In this document: positions 17,483-27,000 of the stretch, in pieces | How positions within the stretch are numbered: the first letter of the stretch is position 1 | Layout of the letters: each line of letters starts with the position of its first letter | Assembly: GCF_052116305.1 (NCBI RefSeq) | Contig: NZ_JBQKLI010000002.1 | Coordinates: 124,001-188,000, forward strand | Length of the DNA stretch: 64,000 nt | Direction of reading: 5' to 3' | DNA from: JBQKLI01 sp012798975 | GTDB taxonomy: Bacteria > Bacillota > Clostridia > Tissierellales > Peptoniphilaceae | Notes under the pieces: model-generated | The model's database searches: none | Told to the model about the DNA's origin: nothing | Seen by the model: only the letters and a program-made list of their open reading frames with translations | Program-made: the position numbers and the translations under genes

Positions 17483-18337
17483 CTATATACTATGGAGATT
17501 TTTTAGGGAAATATCTAGTATCGGAGCAGAATGGGTTAATGCACCGCTGGAAATAAAGTCGACTCCTAAATCTGCTAGTTTTAAGATATTTTCTTTTGTA
17601 ATATTTCCCGATACTTCAACAAGGGCTTTCCCCTCTATGATTTCCATCCCTTGTTTTATCTCTTCATAATTCATATTATCCAGCATAATAATATCCGCAC
17701 CTGCTTCAAGGGCTTCTTTTACCATCTCGAGATTTTCCGTTTCTACTTCTATTTTGCGTACGAAAGGAGCATATTCCTTTGCCATTCTTATCGCTTCTTT
17801 GACGCCTCCAGCAGCTCCGATATGATTATCTTTAAGCATTACTGCGTCGGATAAATTATATCGATGGTTATTCCCGCCTCCTATACGAACTGCATACTTC
17901 TCGAAGATACGATTGTTCGGAGTGGTTTTTCGAGTATCCAAAAGTTTAGTATTTCTTCCTTTTAAAAGTTCTGCTGTAAAATAGGTATAGCTTGCTATCC
18001 CGCTCATCCGCTGAAGATAATTTAAAGCGGTTCGCTCTCCGCTTAAAATCACCCGCATATCTCCATATATTTTTCCGATCAGCTTCCCTTTCTCTGCCCA
18101 TTCTCCATCTTTCACAAAAAACTCCGTCTTCATCCGATCCTCTAATAGTTCAAAAACTCTAGAGAATATTTGAAGACCGCAGATGATTCCATCTTCTTTA
18201 CAGATTAGATCCGCTTCTCCCAATTTTTCAGAAGGCATCACACAGTTGGTAGAGACATCTTCGCTGGATATATCTTCCTGTAAAGCACTGATAATCAAAG
18301 GATCAACATTTAATTTTAATGTTATAGGGTCGAACAT
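17483..18337 (-). CDS. nadC: nicotinate-nucleotide pyrophosphorylase (quinolinate PRTase) NadC
   Basis: Converts quinolinate and PRPP to nicotinate mononucleotide. 284 aa, normal length. Signatures: GERTALNYLQRMSGIAS, LDTRKTTP, KYAVRIGGGNNHRYNLSD, MLKDNHI, KIEVETE and the C-terminal VEVSGNI...ISSGALTHS. GGAGG lies close before the ATG. It starts 12 bp after nadB and is the last gene of nadABC. Confidence 0.95.
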   Translation of the reverse strand: MFDPITLKLNVDPLIISALQEDISSEDVSTNCVMPSEKLGEADLICKEDGIICGLQIFSRVFELLEDRMKTEFFVKDGEWAEKGKLIGKIYGDMRVILSGERTALNYLQRMSGIASYTYFTAELLKGRNTKLLDTRKTTPNNRIFEKYAVRIGGGNNHRYNLSDAVMLKDNHIGAAGGVKEAIRMAKEYAPFVRKIEVETENLEMVKEALEAGADIIMLDNMNYEEIKQGMEIIEGKALVEVSGNITKENILKLADLGVDFISSGALTHSAPILDISLKNLHSI

Positions 18338-18349
18338 ATTTCCTCCATT

Positions 18350-19645
18350 CTAATTTTCCATCGAAAGAGCAGCTCTTTTTGAATCTATTTTTCCTTCTAG
18401 CAAAGATATCAGATTCTCATAAGAAATGTCTCTGTTTTCCATTCTTTTATAAAAACATCCTTTTTTCCATTCTTTTTTTCTTGCAGGAAAAACCATAGAC
18501 TCTGCTGCCCTCTTCGCAAATACAAGACTTTCTAAGAGAGAATTGCTGGCTAAACGATTTTTTCCATGAACGCCGTTACAGGCTGTCTCTCCTACAGCAT
18601 ATAAATATTTCATAGAGGTTCGGCTGGAATAATCTACCCGAATCCCTCCCATAAAATAATGTTGTGCAGGGACAACAGGTATGCACTCTTTTTTCACATC
18701 GTATCCTTTTGATTTGCAGTATTTTACAATGTTTGGAAAATGGCTGTCCAACTCTTCTTGTGGAATGGATCGTAAATCCTCCCAAACAAATTCTCTATCG
18801 TCTTTTTTCATCTGCTTGAAAATTGCATCTGTTAATAGATCTCTAGGCAGAAGCTCGTCTACAAATCTTTCCATGTCTTTATTATAAAGTTTCGCTCCTT
18901 CACCTCGTGCAGATTCGGAAATCAGAAAACTTCTCTCTTCTTTTTCTGCACTATAAAGGGTTGTCGGATGAAACTGAACATACTCCAGATCTTTAACTTC
19001 TATATCATACTTCAAAGCAATCGCTATAGCATCACCCGTCAAATGCTTATAATTTGTAGAATGAGCATACAAACCTCCGACTCCCCCTGTCGCCATGACT
19101 ACATGATCTGCAAGGATCTCTTCTTTTTCTCTCTTTTTGTTTTGTACTACCGCTCCATAGCATCGATTATCCTGGCTTAAAAGATCGGTCATCTCTGTAT
19201 ACTCATAGATTTCTACATTCGAAAGTTTGTGTACTTCCTCTAATAGTCTGCTGGTAATTCTCTCCCCCGTAATATCTTCGGAATAAAGTATTCTTTTTGC
19301 CGAATGGGCACCTTCTTTTGTAAAGGACAGTTCTCCATTCTCCTCCCGCTGAAATTTAACACCGTAACCGATTAAATCTTTTATCACACTCTTCGATGAA
19401 CGAATCATGATTTCTACTGATTTTGGGTCGTTTTCGTAATGACCTGCTTTCATTGTATCTTCAAAATAAGACTCATAGTCTTTCTCCTCTTTTAAAGCGG
19501 CTATCCCGCCTTGAGCTAAAAATGAATCGCTGCTTTTAAGATCTGACTTTGTAATCATCATGATCTTTTTATTTCGTGGAAGGTTAAGCGCACAATAAAG
19601 ACCAGCACAGCCTGTTCCTGCTATTAAAACATCTGCTCTTTTCAT
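18350..19645 (-). CDS. nadB: L-aspartate oxidase NadB
   Basis: A flavoenzyme oxidising aspartate to iminoaspartate. It has the FAD site (GTGCAGLY, about residues 10-17), FLAQGGIAA, MATGGVGGLY, QFHPTTLY and SARGEGAKLYN. At 431 aa it is shorter than the 530-540 residues of proteobacterial NadB because the C-terminal helical domain is reduced, as in other Clostridia. In anaerobes fumarate rather than oxygen is the likely electron acceptor. It begins 17 bp after nadA. Confidence 0.93.
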   Translation of the reverse strand: MKRADVLIAGTGCAGLYCALNLPRNKKIMMITKSDLKSSDSFLAQGGIAALKEEKDYESYFEDTMKAGHYENDPKSVEIMIRSSKSVIKDLIGYGVKFQREENGELSFTKEGAHSAKRILYSEDITGERITSRLLEEVHKLSNVEIYEYTEMTDLLSQDNRCYGAVVQNKKREKEEILADHVVMATGGVGGLYAHSTNYKHLTGDAIAIALKYDIEVKDLEYVQFHPTTLYSAEKEERSFLISESARGEGAKLYNKDMERFVDELLPRDLLTDAIFKQMKKDDREFVWEDLRSIPQEELDSHFPNIVKYCKSKGYDVKKECIPVVPAQHYFMGGIRVDYSSRTSMKYLYAVGETACNGVHGKNRLASNSLLESLVFAKRAAESMVFPARKKEWKKGCFYKRMENRDISYENLISLLEGKIDSKRAALSMEN

Positions 19646-19662
19646 TTCCTCTACCTCAGTTA

Positions 19663-20568
19663 TTAATTCCCTAACTCAAGCATTCTTTCAAGGGGAATAA
19701 GTGATTTTACCCTTGTTTCCTCTGAAACTTTTACCTCTTCGGTCTCCCCTTCAAGGACTGCAAGAACTTTTTCCAAGTTCACTTTTTTCATATCCTCGCA
19801 AATTTGGCCCTCTATAACGGGATAAAATGTCTTATCCGGATTTTTTTCCTTCAGCTGATAGAAGATTCCTGTTTCTGTTCCTATAATAAATTCCTTCCTA
19901 GGAGATCGTGTAACAAAGTCGATAATCCCAGAAGTACTTCCCACAAAATCCGCTTCCTCTAATACATCATATGTACATTCTGGATGAGCTGCAAATAAAG
20001 CTTTCGGGTGGATTTTTTTCGCTTCTAGAACCTTTTCAGCGGTGATGGTTTGATGAATAGGACAGTAGCCTTTATTCAAAATAATATTTTTCTCAGGAAC
20101 TTGTTCTGCTACATATCTTCCTAAATTCCCGTCTGGTATAAAGAAGATATTTTTATTCGGAAGCTCTCTTACAATCTTCACTGCATTTGAAGAAGTAACA
20201 ATTACATCAGAATAAGTTTTAATTTCTGCTGTAGTGTTTATATAACAGACCACTGCAAGATCTTCATACTCTTCTCTCTTCTTCTCGATACTTTTTGCAT
20301 CGACCATGTGAGCCATAGGACAATCAGCATCGCTGTCAGGAAGATATACCTTTTTGTCTGGGTTTAATATCTTCGCACTTTCTCCCATAAAAGATACTCC
20401 GCAAAGAATTATGGTATCTGCATCTGTTTCAGAAGCCTTCTTGCTGAGATAATAAGAATCTCCTACAAGATCTGCAATTTTTTGTATGTCTCCATCTACA
20501 TAGTAATGAGCCATAATGACGGCATTCTTTTCTTTCTTTAATTGATTTATTTTATCGATTATATTCAT
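19663..20568 (-). CDS. nadA: quinolinate synthase NadA
   Basis: A [4Fe-4S] enzyme condensing iminoaspartate with dihydroxyacetone phosphate. 301 aa. The three ligand cysteines are visible (LCGVSFMGES, NKGYCPIHQ, EGQICEDMK), as are AHYYV, DADCPMA and the AAHPEC triad. The frame is open to 20589, but the ATG at 20568 follows a GAGGTG site. First gene of the operon. Confidence 0.95.
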   Translation of the reverse strand: MNIIDKINQLKKEKNAVIMAHYYVDGDIQKIADLVGDSYYLSKKASETDADTIILCGVSFMGESAKILNPDKKVYLPDSDADCPMAHMVDAKSIEKKREEYEDLAVVCYINTTAEIKTYSDVIVTSSNAVKIVRELPNKNIFFIPDGNLGRYVAEQVPEKNIILNKGYCPIHQTITAEKVLEAKKIHPKALFAAHPECTYDVLEEADFVGSTSGIIDFVTRSPRKEFIIGTETGIFYQLKEKNPDKTFYPVIEGQICEDMKKVNLEKVLAVLEGETEEVKVSEETRVKSLIPLERMLELGN

Positions 20569-20613
20569 ATTTGCACCTCGAATGTTCACTTTTTATTATT
20601 CCCATAGTTCTGA

Positions 20614-20642
20614 AGTATACCCTTTTGCTCCTTTACTGTCAA
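20614..20642 (-). promoter_or_regulatory. nadABC promoter
   Basis: On the minus strand a perfect TTGACA is followed after 17 bp by TATACT. Just upstream, on the plus strand, ACTGTCAATACAGT forms a short inverted repeat that overlaps the -35 box and could bind a niacin-type repressor. That part is speculation. Confidence 0.7.
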
Positions 20643-20715
20643 TACAGTTAATTTCAATTATACTATATTTTCCTAATAAATCATTCTATTCATTTATCGT
20701 ATATTTCAGCAATTA

Positions 20716-20751
20716 AGAAAAACTACGATTATCTTAAACCGCAGTTTTTCT
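20716..20751 (-). terminator. terminator of the symporter gene
   Basis: AGAAAAACT and AGTTTTTCT pair around a loop, shortly after the symporter stop codon. Confidence 0.6.
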
Positions 20752-20772
20752 AATATTTTCTATTTCTTCTAC

Positions 20773-22182
20773 TTACAGAGCTTTCATCTCTTCCATCTCT
20801 TTCATCTCTTCCGCTGCTTCCAAGGGTGCAAATTTGTTTCCCAGAATACAGATCCCTGCAGATACAAAGATCGGGATCAGAAATGCGATGAATAATTTAT
20901 TTTGGATAAAGAAAGGAACTCCCGATGCCACTCCCAGCACAGCTCCCAAAACTGCTGTGTTTTCTCTTAGCTTCGGACTGTATAAACCGAAGAACAGCGG
21001 AATAAATACACCTGCACAAACTAAATCCGCTACTAGGAAAAGTGTTAAAACGCTATATCCTCTCGATGCAATAAAGACAGAAATTATAATCAGTATAACT
21101 GTCATCCATCTTGCCTTCTGCAAAGAAAGCATAGATTTATTTTCTTTCTTTCTTTTAATGGCAAAGGTTGCAACCATTGCATTCAGCAAAGTATCCACAG
21201 TACTCATAACAAGAACTAAAGCTAGAATAAACGCAGCGATAATCAGTCCTGTCGGAAACAATTCATAGACAAGAGCAAACAAAGCCACGGAAGGATTATC
21301 ACCTATCCCCATCCCCGCTGAGGCGATACCGATAAATCCTGTAATGAACATTATTGGAAGAACAACCAGTATACAAGCAATCAGAGATTTTTTGATCGCA
21401 GCATCATTCTTTCCAGAATAAATTCTTTGCCAGTACCCTTGATGGAATAGATTCGCAGCAAACACCCCGATACAAAGGGTTAAACCATATTCGATGCCGC
21501 CTATATTTCCAATATCAAGCAGATCGGGACGGTTCACCTGAGTTTGTCTGATAATTTCTCCCATACCTCCGCTATAATACAACACGCCAGCAGCTACAGT
21601 TAATGTTAACACAATGATCAAGACCATCTGAATTGCATCTGTAAACATAGAAGCCTTGAGCCCGCCATAAGTTGTGTAGATCATTGTCGCTGCTCCTACT
21701 AACAATGCAGTATATACTAAAGGAACTTCTGCCATTTGAAAAGCCACTTGAGCTATCGCTGTCAGCTCCGCTATTAAATGTACCAGCATATAAAATATAG
21801 ATAAAAGAATGGTTAAAACGTACATTTTAGATCCGTATCTTTTCAGTGCATAATCGCTTATGGTACTACCCTCCGGAAGATAGGCTCTTACTTTAGGACT
21901 TAAGATGGAAAAAGCAAAGTAAAGACTTGCTGCCCCAAAAGCATAACCTATAATAGTAGCAATTCCGCCGATAGCTCCTGCTTCTGGAGGAGTGAATAAT
22001 ATAAACACCCCTATAAAAGATGCTAAAAATGTAGCAGTCAATCTTTGGGAACCTGTACTTCCTCTCGCTGTTAAATAATCATCGATGTTCTCAATTTTCC
22101 CTTTGCTGTAAACAATACCAATAAACGTAAAAATAATTACTGTAATAAGTATTAAAGAAATCACAACTGTAGATGAAATCAT
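20773..22182 (-). CDS. sodium:solute symporter (SSS family), TPP-riboswitch controlled
   Basis: A 469-residue membrane protein with about 13 helices of the SSS (PutP/PanF-like) family. The N-terminus SSTVVISLILITVIIFTFIGI is followed by LTARGSTGSQRLTATFLASFIG, the family's early signature; GLKASMFTDAIQM and FHQGYWQRIYSGK are also typical. The frame opens at 22233, but the ATG at 22182 has AGGAGG seven bases away. The upstream TPP riboswitch makes thiamine, or a thiamine precursor such as a pyrimidine moiety, the likely cargo, like ThiV-type predicted transporters. This substrate is inferred from regulation only. Confidence 0.85.
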   Translation of the reverse strand: MISSTVVISLILITVIIFTFIGIVYSKGKIENIDDYLTARGSTGSQRLTATFLASFIGVFILFTPPEAGAIGGIATIIGYAFGAASLYFAFSILSPKVRAYLPEGSTISDYALKRYGSKMYVLTILLSIFYMLVHLIAELTAIAQVAFQMAEVPLVYTALLVGAATMIYTTYGGLKASMFTDAIQMVLIIVLTLTVAAGVLYYSGGMGEIIRQTQVNRPDLLDIGNIGGIEYGLTLCIGVFAANLFHQGYWQRIYSGKNDAAIKKSLIACILVVLPIMFITGFIGIASAGMGIGDNPSVALFALVYELFPTGLIIAAFILALVLVMSTVDTLLNAMVATFAIKRKKENKSMLSLQKARWMTVILIIISVFIASRGYSVLTLFLVADLVCAGVFIPLFFGLYSPKLRENTAVLGAVLGVASGVPFFIQNKLFIAFLIPIFVSAGICILGNKFAPLEAAEEMKEMEEMKAL

Positions 22183-22263
22183 AATACCGCCTCCTTTTAT
22201 TTTTTGCAGCTTTATAAAATCAAATACACTCAAGACATATCAAGAAAATCATTTTATCCCAAA

Positions 22264-22297
22264 TAAAAAAACACAAATCCTGATCTAGAATTTGTGT
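22264..22297 (-). terminator. riboswitch expression-platform terminator
   Basis: ACACAAAT and ATTTGTGT pair around an 11-base loop and are followed by a T7 run, between the TPP aptamer and the symporter. It would stop transcription when TPP is bound. Confidence 0.8.
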
Positions 22298-22327
22298 TTT
22301 ACAAGCATATAGTAAATTATAAACAAG

Positions 22328-22427
22328 TCGTTCACTTTCCTACGCTGGTATTATCCAGATCAGGTTAAAGGATTAAAAGATATCAGGATCTTTCTCTCAG
22401 CTGGCCTCTCCAGCACTCCTAGTGAGT
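22328..22427 (-). ncRNA. TPP (THI-element) riboswitch
   Basis: On the minus strand the conserved blocks are present in order: GGAGTGCTGG, CAGCTGAGA (pyrimidine-sensing helix), the variable P3 hairpin, then AACCTGATCTGGATAATACC and CAGCGTAGGAAA. These are near-exact matches to the TPP aptamer core. It sits about 145 nt upstream of the symporter start with a terminator between, so it should repress by premature termination when thiamine pyrophosphate is high. Confidence 0.95.
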
Positions 22428-22564
22428 ATTCGATTTTCAATTTCACGAACATAGTATTATTCCGATAAAACCGCTGCTGCTTTCTATCTGAAAATTATAC
22501 TACTAATCAACTGTAACATAATAAAAATAGATATTCAAGTGCCTTTAAAACATCTGCACATTTA

Positions 22565-22900
22565 TTAGAAATCTGACCTGCCAAATTTTGCCTGTATAAA
22601 AAGGTTTATAAAAATCCCAATCCCTGCAAAAATAATATAACTGGTCTTCTTGTTCAAAAACTGAAGATAAGGAAACAATAATATCAAAAACTCTAAAGAC
22701 CATCTGAGATTTCCACTTAATGGATATGCTGCCTTTGGAGAAAAAAAGATTCTCCATAGCAGAGCAAATACTGCAGCCGCTGCCACAGACAAAGAAATCT
22801 TATGCCACATCTGCTCTAGAATAATATAAGCCCATCTTACAACCAATAAAACTGAAAATATCTCTATAATAAAAGCTGCTATATCATTTATTATTAGCAT
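22565..22900 (-). CDS. DUF2568 (YrdB-like) small membrane protein
   Basis: A 111-residue protein with four predicted helices. The spacing of W-R-I-F-F-S-P-K-A and L-S-G-N-L-R-W-S-L-E matches the DUF2568 family. Function is unknown. An AGAGGTC ribosome site precedes the ATG. A minus-strand gene downstream of nothing obvious, probably monocistronic. Confidence 0.6.
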   Translation of the reverse strand: MLIINDIAAFIIEIFSVLLVVRWAYIILEQMWHKISLSVAAAAVFALLWRIFFSPKAAYPLSGNLRWSLEFLILLFPYLQFLNKKTSYIIFAGIGIFINLFIQAKFGRSDF

Positions 22901-23518
22901 TTTACGACCTCTGCTTTCTACAAGATTCCACTATGCTGTATTTTTTGGATCTACGTTTTCATTTTATCCAAAACTTTTCCGATATCACCGTAAAATAAGG
23001 ATAGATTGTTTCTTGATTCCTTCTGGGATAGCTGACGTTTCAAAATATATCGATGAGTAACTTCCTATACCATACTATAGTTCACTAAGCACCCATATAT
23101 AAACAGAGATTTCTCTTTCTTCTCCATCTGTCGACATTTCATGAAATTGCGTTTTGTGTATATAAAAAGCTGTTTCTGTCTGAATTTTTTTCTCCTCCTG
23201 CTAGATCAGGAGAAGGATTCATGGGGATTATAAAACGAAAAGAACTGTATAATGCTGCAATAAACAGCATGATCAGCGTTGAAGCTTTTTTCCATTTTTG
23301 AACAAATCTTTTGAACATAAAAAACACAAAGAGTCCCAAACTAATAATTAACGTCTATATCCAGACATTCGTATCTATATCCTTTCTTTTTATATTCGAA
23401 TTTTCTTGTCTATAATATTTACCCTCCCATTTCACGGGATAACCGCTGACTCTAATTATCTTTTAAACTATCACGCCCTTAAGGATCTAAAGATGTTTAA
23501 ATCTACACCATAAAACCA
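22901..23518. other. gene-poor region, possible decayed gene
   Basis: No convincing gene. On the minus strand 23139-23339 encodes one hydrophobic segment of about 22 residues followed by a polar tail (66 aa from a TTG without a ribosome site). It reads like the remnant of a small membrane protein, family not recognised. The rest is AT-rich without clear structure. Confidence 0.4.
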
Positions 23519-23570
23519 TTGACCGATCCAGTCTATTGTAGTATGCTCTATATAAACCAAAATGGTTTAT
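23519..23570 (+). promoter_or_regulatory. promoter with palindromic operator of the TetR/ABC operon
   Basis: TTGACC (23519-23524), a 17 bp spacer and TATGCT (23542-23547) form a promoter. Starting five bases downstream is a perfect inverted repeat, ATAAACCA - AAA - TGGTTTAT (23552-23570), at the expected transcription start and just before the ribosome site. It is the natural binding site for the TetR protein encoded next. Confidence 0.75.
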
Positions 23571-23581
23571 GGAGGTATGAT

Positions 23582-24232
23582 ATGTACGAAAAGTTTTTAG
23601 CCCTTGATGAGAATAAAAGAGACATTATTTTAAGAGCAGCACTGCAGGAATTTGGGAAATATGGATATAAAAAAACATCTGTAGAACAAATCGCAGAGTC
23701 GGCCGGCATCTCAAAATCTATGGTTTTTCATTATTTCGGCAGTAAATTAAGCCTTTTTGAATTCTTAGCATCTTTTACAGCGGATTTTGGAATTGGGATT
23801 TCAGAAAAATTCTTGGAAAATATAGAGGATTTAGATTATATCGGCCAGTATGAACGTGCCGCTAAAATAAAACTTAAAGCTTATAGAGATAATAAAGAGG
23901 CTTTTGATTTTATCGGGATGCTTTATTTAAATCCAGAAAATACACTTATTTCTACTAGGATTAAGGAAGAATTTGATAAGAATATAGAATATAGAAATAA
24001 GATATTAGAAATTCTATCCAGTTCAAAAAACGACAACTTTTTCAGAACGGATTTAAATATTGATTCTTCAAAAAAATATATTAACTGGATCATAGACGGT
24101 TATTCTGCCGAACTGACTCAACGGTTAATTGGTGAAAGCATAAGCCATAAGAATTTCGATGAAGACTGGAAAGATTTCGACAAAATGATACTAGATTTAA
24201 AAAGACTTTTTTATAAGGAGAAATATCAATGA
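23582..24232 (+). CDS. TetR/AcrR family transcriptional regulator
   Basis: A 216-residue regulator. The N-terminal HTH shows ILRAALQEFGKYGYKKTSVEQIAESAGISKSMVFHYFGSK (residues about 13-52). The C-terminal ligand domain is not specific. The ATG at 23582 follows GGAGG; the frame upstream to 23519 overlaps the promoter and is not used. Its stop overlaps the ABC ATPase start (ATGA), so it is part of the operon it very likely represses. Confidence 0.9.
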   Translation: MYEKFLALDENKRDIILRAALQEFGKYGYKKTSVEQIAESAGISKSMVFHYFGSKLSLFEFLASFTADFGIGISEKFLENIEDLDYIGQYERAAKIKLKAYRDNKEAFDFIGMLYLNPENTLISTRIKEEFDKNIEYRNKILEILSSSKNDNFFRTDLNIDSSKKYINWIIDGYSAELTQRLIGESISHKNFDEDWKDFDKMILDLKRLFYKEKYQ

Positions 24233-25113
24233 GCGTAATTTCTTTAAAAGATGTTAGTAAAAACTTCGGAAAAACAGAAGCTCTAAAGGGAGTTTACCTT
24301 GAACTTCAAAAAGGAGAGATCCTTGGGTTTATAGGGCCTAATGGTGCTGGAAAAACAACAACTATACGAATTATCCTCGGAATCTTAAAAGGCGCAGGAG
24401 ATTCAAAGGTTTTTGGACTCGACCCTTGGAAAGATGCTATAGAAATTCATAAAAATCTTTCCTATGTACCCGGGGATGTAAATCTTTGGCCGAATCTTAC
24501 GGGAGGCGAAGTGATCGATTTATTCTTGAAATTAAAAAAACAGAAAAATTCCAACTATAAAGAAGAGCTTATCGAAAAATTCGATTTTGATCCTCGGAAA
24601 AAATGCAGAACTTATTCAAAAGGAAATCGGCAAAAAGTCGCCTTGATCTCTGCTTTAGCTGCTGATGTCGATTTGTATATCTTTGACGAACCTACATCCG
24701 GACTGGATCCTTTGATGGAAAGTATATTTCAAGAAGAAGTTCATCGAATAAAAAGGGAAGGAAAAAGTATTCTTCTTTCTTCTCATATATTATCTGAAGT
24801 AGAAAAACTCTGCGGCTCTATCAGTATTATAAAAGACGGAACCATTATCGAATCCGGTCCTTTAGCAGAATTGAGGCATTTAACGATGTCTAAAATAAAG
24901 GTAAGAACTAGAAAACCCTTGTCTGATTTCGAATCGAATCATGCAGTTCACGATTTTCATATAAACGAAGGTTTGACAGAATTCAGTGTAGACGGCAAAA
25001 ACTTAGGGGAAATTATTTCCTTAATCAGCAAATATGATATTTTGACTTTGGAAACACAGCCTCCTACCCTTGAAGAATTATTTATGAGCCATTATGAAAG
25101 GACGATTCAATAA
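24229..25113 (+). CDS. ABC transporter ATP-binding protein
   Basis: 294 aa. Walker A is GPNGAGKT (about residues 36-43), the signature is the degenerate YSKGNRQKVAL, Walker B is DLYIFDEPTSGLD, and the switch His lies in LSSHILSE. The C-terminal 70 residues form the accessory domain of drug-type exporters. It works with the permease that overlaps it by one base (TAATG). Confidence 0.93.
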   Translation: MSVISLKDVSKNFGKTEALKGVYLELQKGEILGFIGPNGAGKTTTIRIILGILKGAGDSKVFGLDPWKDAIEIHKNLSYVPGDVNLWPNLTGGEVIDLFLKLKKQKNSNYKEELIEKFDFDPRKKCRTYSKGNRQKVALISALAADVDLYIFDEPTSGLDPLMESIFQEEVHRIKREGKSILLSSHILSEVEKLCGSISIIKDGTIIESGPLAELRHLTMSKIKVRTRKPLSDFESNHAVHDFHINEGLTEFSVDGKNLGEIISLISKYDILTLETQPPTLEELFMSHYERTIQ

Positions 25114-26711
25114 TGAAACATATCTTTTATAATACTGGAAGCATTATCGGTTTCATTTTAAAAAAAGACAAAATCAAGATTTTAATCTGGATCATCGCTT
25201 TAATTGCTTACGGGGTCGGTTTTATCCCTGTATTTCAAGGAATACTAGACACCTCTTCAAACTCTCAGGTTTTAGTGGACACGATGAAAAACCCTGCGAT
25301 GATCGCGATGATAGGCCCCGTCTTTGTAGAAGACAGCTATACTATCGGCTCTATCTATGCGAATTATATGATGGTTTTTTCAGCCTTAATCGCCGGAGCT
25401 ATGAATATCTTCATCGTCTCAAGCAATACTAGAAATGATGAAGAACTAGGAAGGACAGAACTCCTTCGGGCTTTACCTGTAGGAAGACTTTCTAATCTGT
25501 CAGCAAGTTTAATCATCGCCTTTTTTGCAAATCTAATCCTTTTACTAGCTACAGCTATAGGGATGTATTTTATTTCCCCTGATATTTATCTAAAGGGAGC
25601 GATTATCTTTTCAGCTGGAATTTATGGATATGGATTTCTCTTTGCCTGTATCGTCTCTTTGTTAGGAGAAATTTTTACAAACAATAGAGCTGTAATGGGT
25701 GCAGGTTTTTTCCTCTTGTTTTTAAGCTATATTTTAAGAGCAGTCGGCGACGTTTCGATGGAAGCATTGTCTTTAGTTTCTCCTCTTGGTCTTGTCACAA
25801 GAACAGAAAACTTCGTCAACGATTATATATGGCCCTTTTGGATTTTGCTCCTCGAAATAATCCTAGTTGCACTTCTTTCATTTTTCTTTGCCAAAAACAG
25901 GGATCTCGGCAGCGGTCTCATTCCTGAAAGAAAAGGAAAATCTTCGGCATCCGTATTTCTTTCCGGGATAAAAACTTTTGCCTTTCGAATCAACCGCAGC
26001 GGCTTTCTTATTTGGGCTTTGGTCATTTTTATATTTTCTGGAATGTATGGCTCTGTGTTTGGAGATTTGGAAAACTATATCAATTCTTCTGATCTTTTGA
26101 AAAACATGTTTAATGTACAAGGAGTCCACTCTTTGACAGAACAGTTTATTTCTTTGCTTATGGTGATTATGGCGATCATCACAACTATACCTTCCCTCGC
26201 CTTTCTTCACAGAATAATCAGCGAAGAACATAAAGGTTTGAGCGAAGAAATATTAACAAAACCAGTCTCCCGTTATGAATATTTGTTTTCCTTTTTTATA
26301 ATCTCTATATGCACCGCCTTTATCCTGCAAGTCTTAGTAGCATTAGGATTTTGGTCTGTAGGAAGGATATATTTGGAAAATATACCCACTCTGGAAATAT
26401 TTATAAAAGCAGCTCTTCTATACGTCCCTGCTATATGGCTTATGATCGGAGTCTCAACCTTTTTAATCGGCATCACTCCTAGATTTGCTTGGCTGAATTA
26501 CATCTTTTTATGCTACAACTTTGTGATCGTCTATTTAGGGGATATGCTGGATTTCCCGGACATTTTAGGAGATCTTACTCCTTTTGGAAATGTAGTTTCC
26601 TATCCTTTAGAGGAAATTACTTGGGGAGCTTCTATTCTTATGACCGTTTTGTTTATTCTATTGTCTGCAGCAGGCTTTATCGGATATCGAAAACGCGACC
26701 TTATGAATTAG
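25113..26711 (+). CDS. ABC-2 type permease (antibiotic exporter type)
   Basis: 532 aa with about twelve membrane segments in two six-helix halves, the layout of ABC-2 permeases described as exporters of polyketide antibiotics or tetronasin-like ionophores. GRTELLRALPVGRLSN and EEILTKPVSRYEYLFSF, one in each half, are the internally repeated family motif. The TetR-ATPase-permease operon points to inducible export of a toxic amphiphile; the real substrate is unknown. Confidence 0.88.
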   Translation: MKHIFYNTGSIIGFILKKDKIKILIWIIALIAYGVGFIPVFQGILDTSSNSQVLVDTMKNPAMIAMIGPVFVEDSYTIGSIYANYMMVFSALIAGAMNIFIVSSNTRNDEELGRTELLRALPVGRLSNLSASLIIAFFANLILLLATAIGMYFISPDIYLKGAIIFSAGIYGYGFLFACIVSLLGEIFTNNRAVMGAGFFLLFLSYILRAVGDVSMEALSLVSPLGLVTRTENFVNDYIWPFWILLLEIILVALLSFFFAKNRDLGSGLIPERKGKSSASVFLSGIKTFAFRINRSGFLIWALVIFIFSGMYGSVFGDLENYINSSDLLKNMFNVQGVHSLTEQFISLLMVIMAIITTIPSLAFLHRIISEEHKGLSEEILTKPVSRYEYLFSFFIISICTAFILQVLVALGFWSVGRIYLENIPTLEIFIKAALLYVPAIWLMIGVSTFLIGITPRFAWLNYIFLCYNFVIVYLGDMLDFPDILGDLTPFGNVVSYPLEEITWGASILMTVLFILLSAAGFIGYRKRDLMN

Positions 26712-26737
26712 AACAACCTTTCTAGCTTTACAACAAC

Positions 26738-26777
26738 AAAGTGCCGGAGACGAGTAAATCTCTTTCCGGCACTTTTC
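26738..26777 (+). terminator. terminator of the TetR/ABC operon
   Basis: AAAGTGCCGGA pairs with TCCGGCACTTT, followed by TC-rich sequence; about 25 bp after the permease stop. Confidence 0.8.
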
Positions 26778-26926
26778 TTTGAATTATATTATCTTTTAAA
26801 ATTCGTTCCATTACCCCTTTCTATCAGTAAAGGTATGCAAAGTATAATTATCTTGATTATAGACTTGTTCCCGCTTTTTCGCTTTAGAATTGAAACTTCT
26901 TCTAGTAAGTTATAAAAACATTCTTT

Positions 26927-26954
26927 TTTCATAGTCCTATATGATACTATGAAA
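26927..26954 (+). promoter_or_regulatory. inverted repeat upstream of degV
   Basis: TTTCATAGT and ACTATGAAA form a perfect 9 bp inverted repeat with a 10 bp spacer, ending 46 bp before the degV start. A TATGAT hexamer lies inside the spacer. It may be an operator, but the binding protein is unknown. Confidence 0.4.
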
Positions 26955-27000
26955 TAAACGTAGTTCACGATACTTGCAAAATAAACCTTGGAGATAAAAT

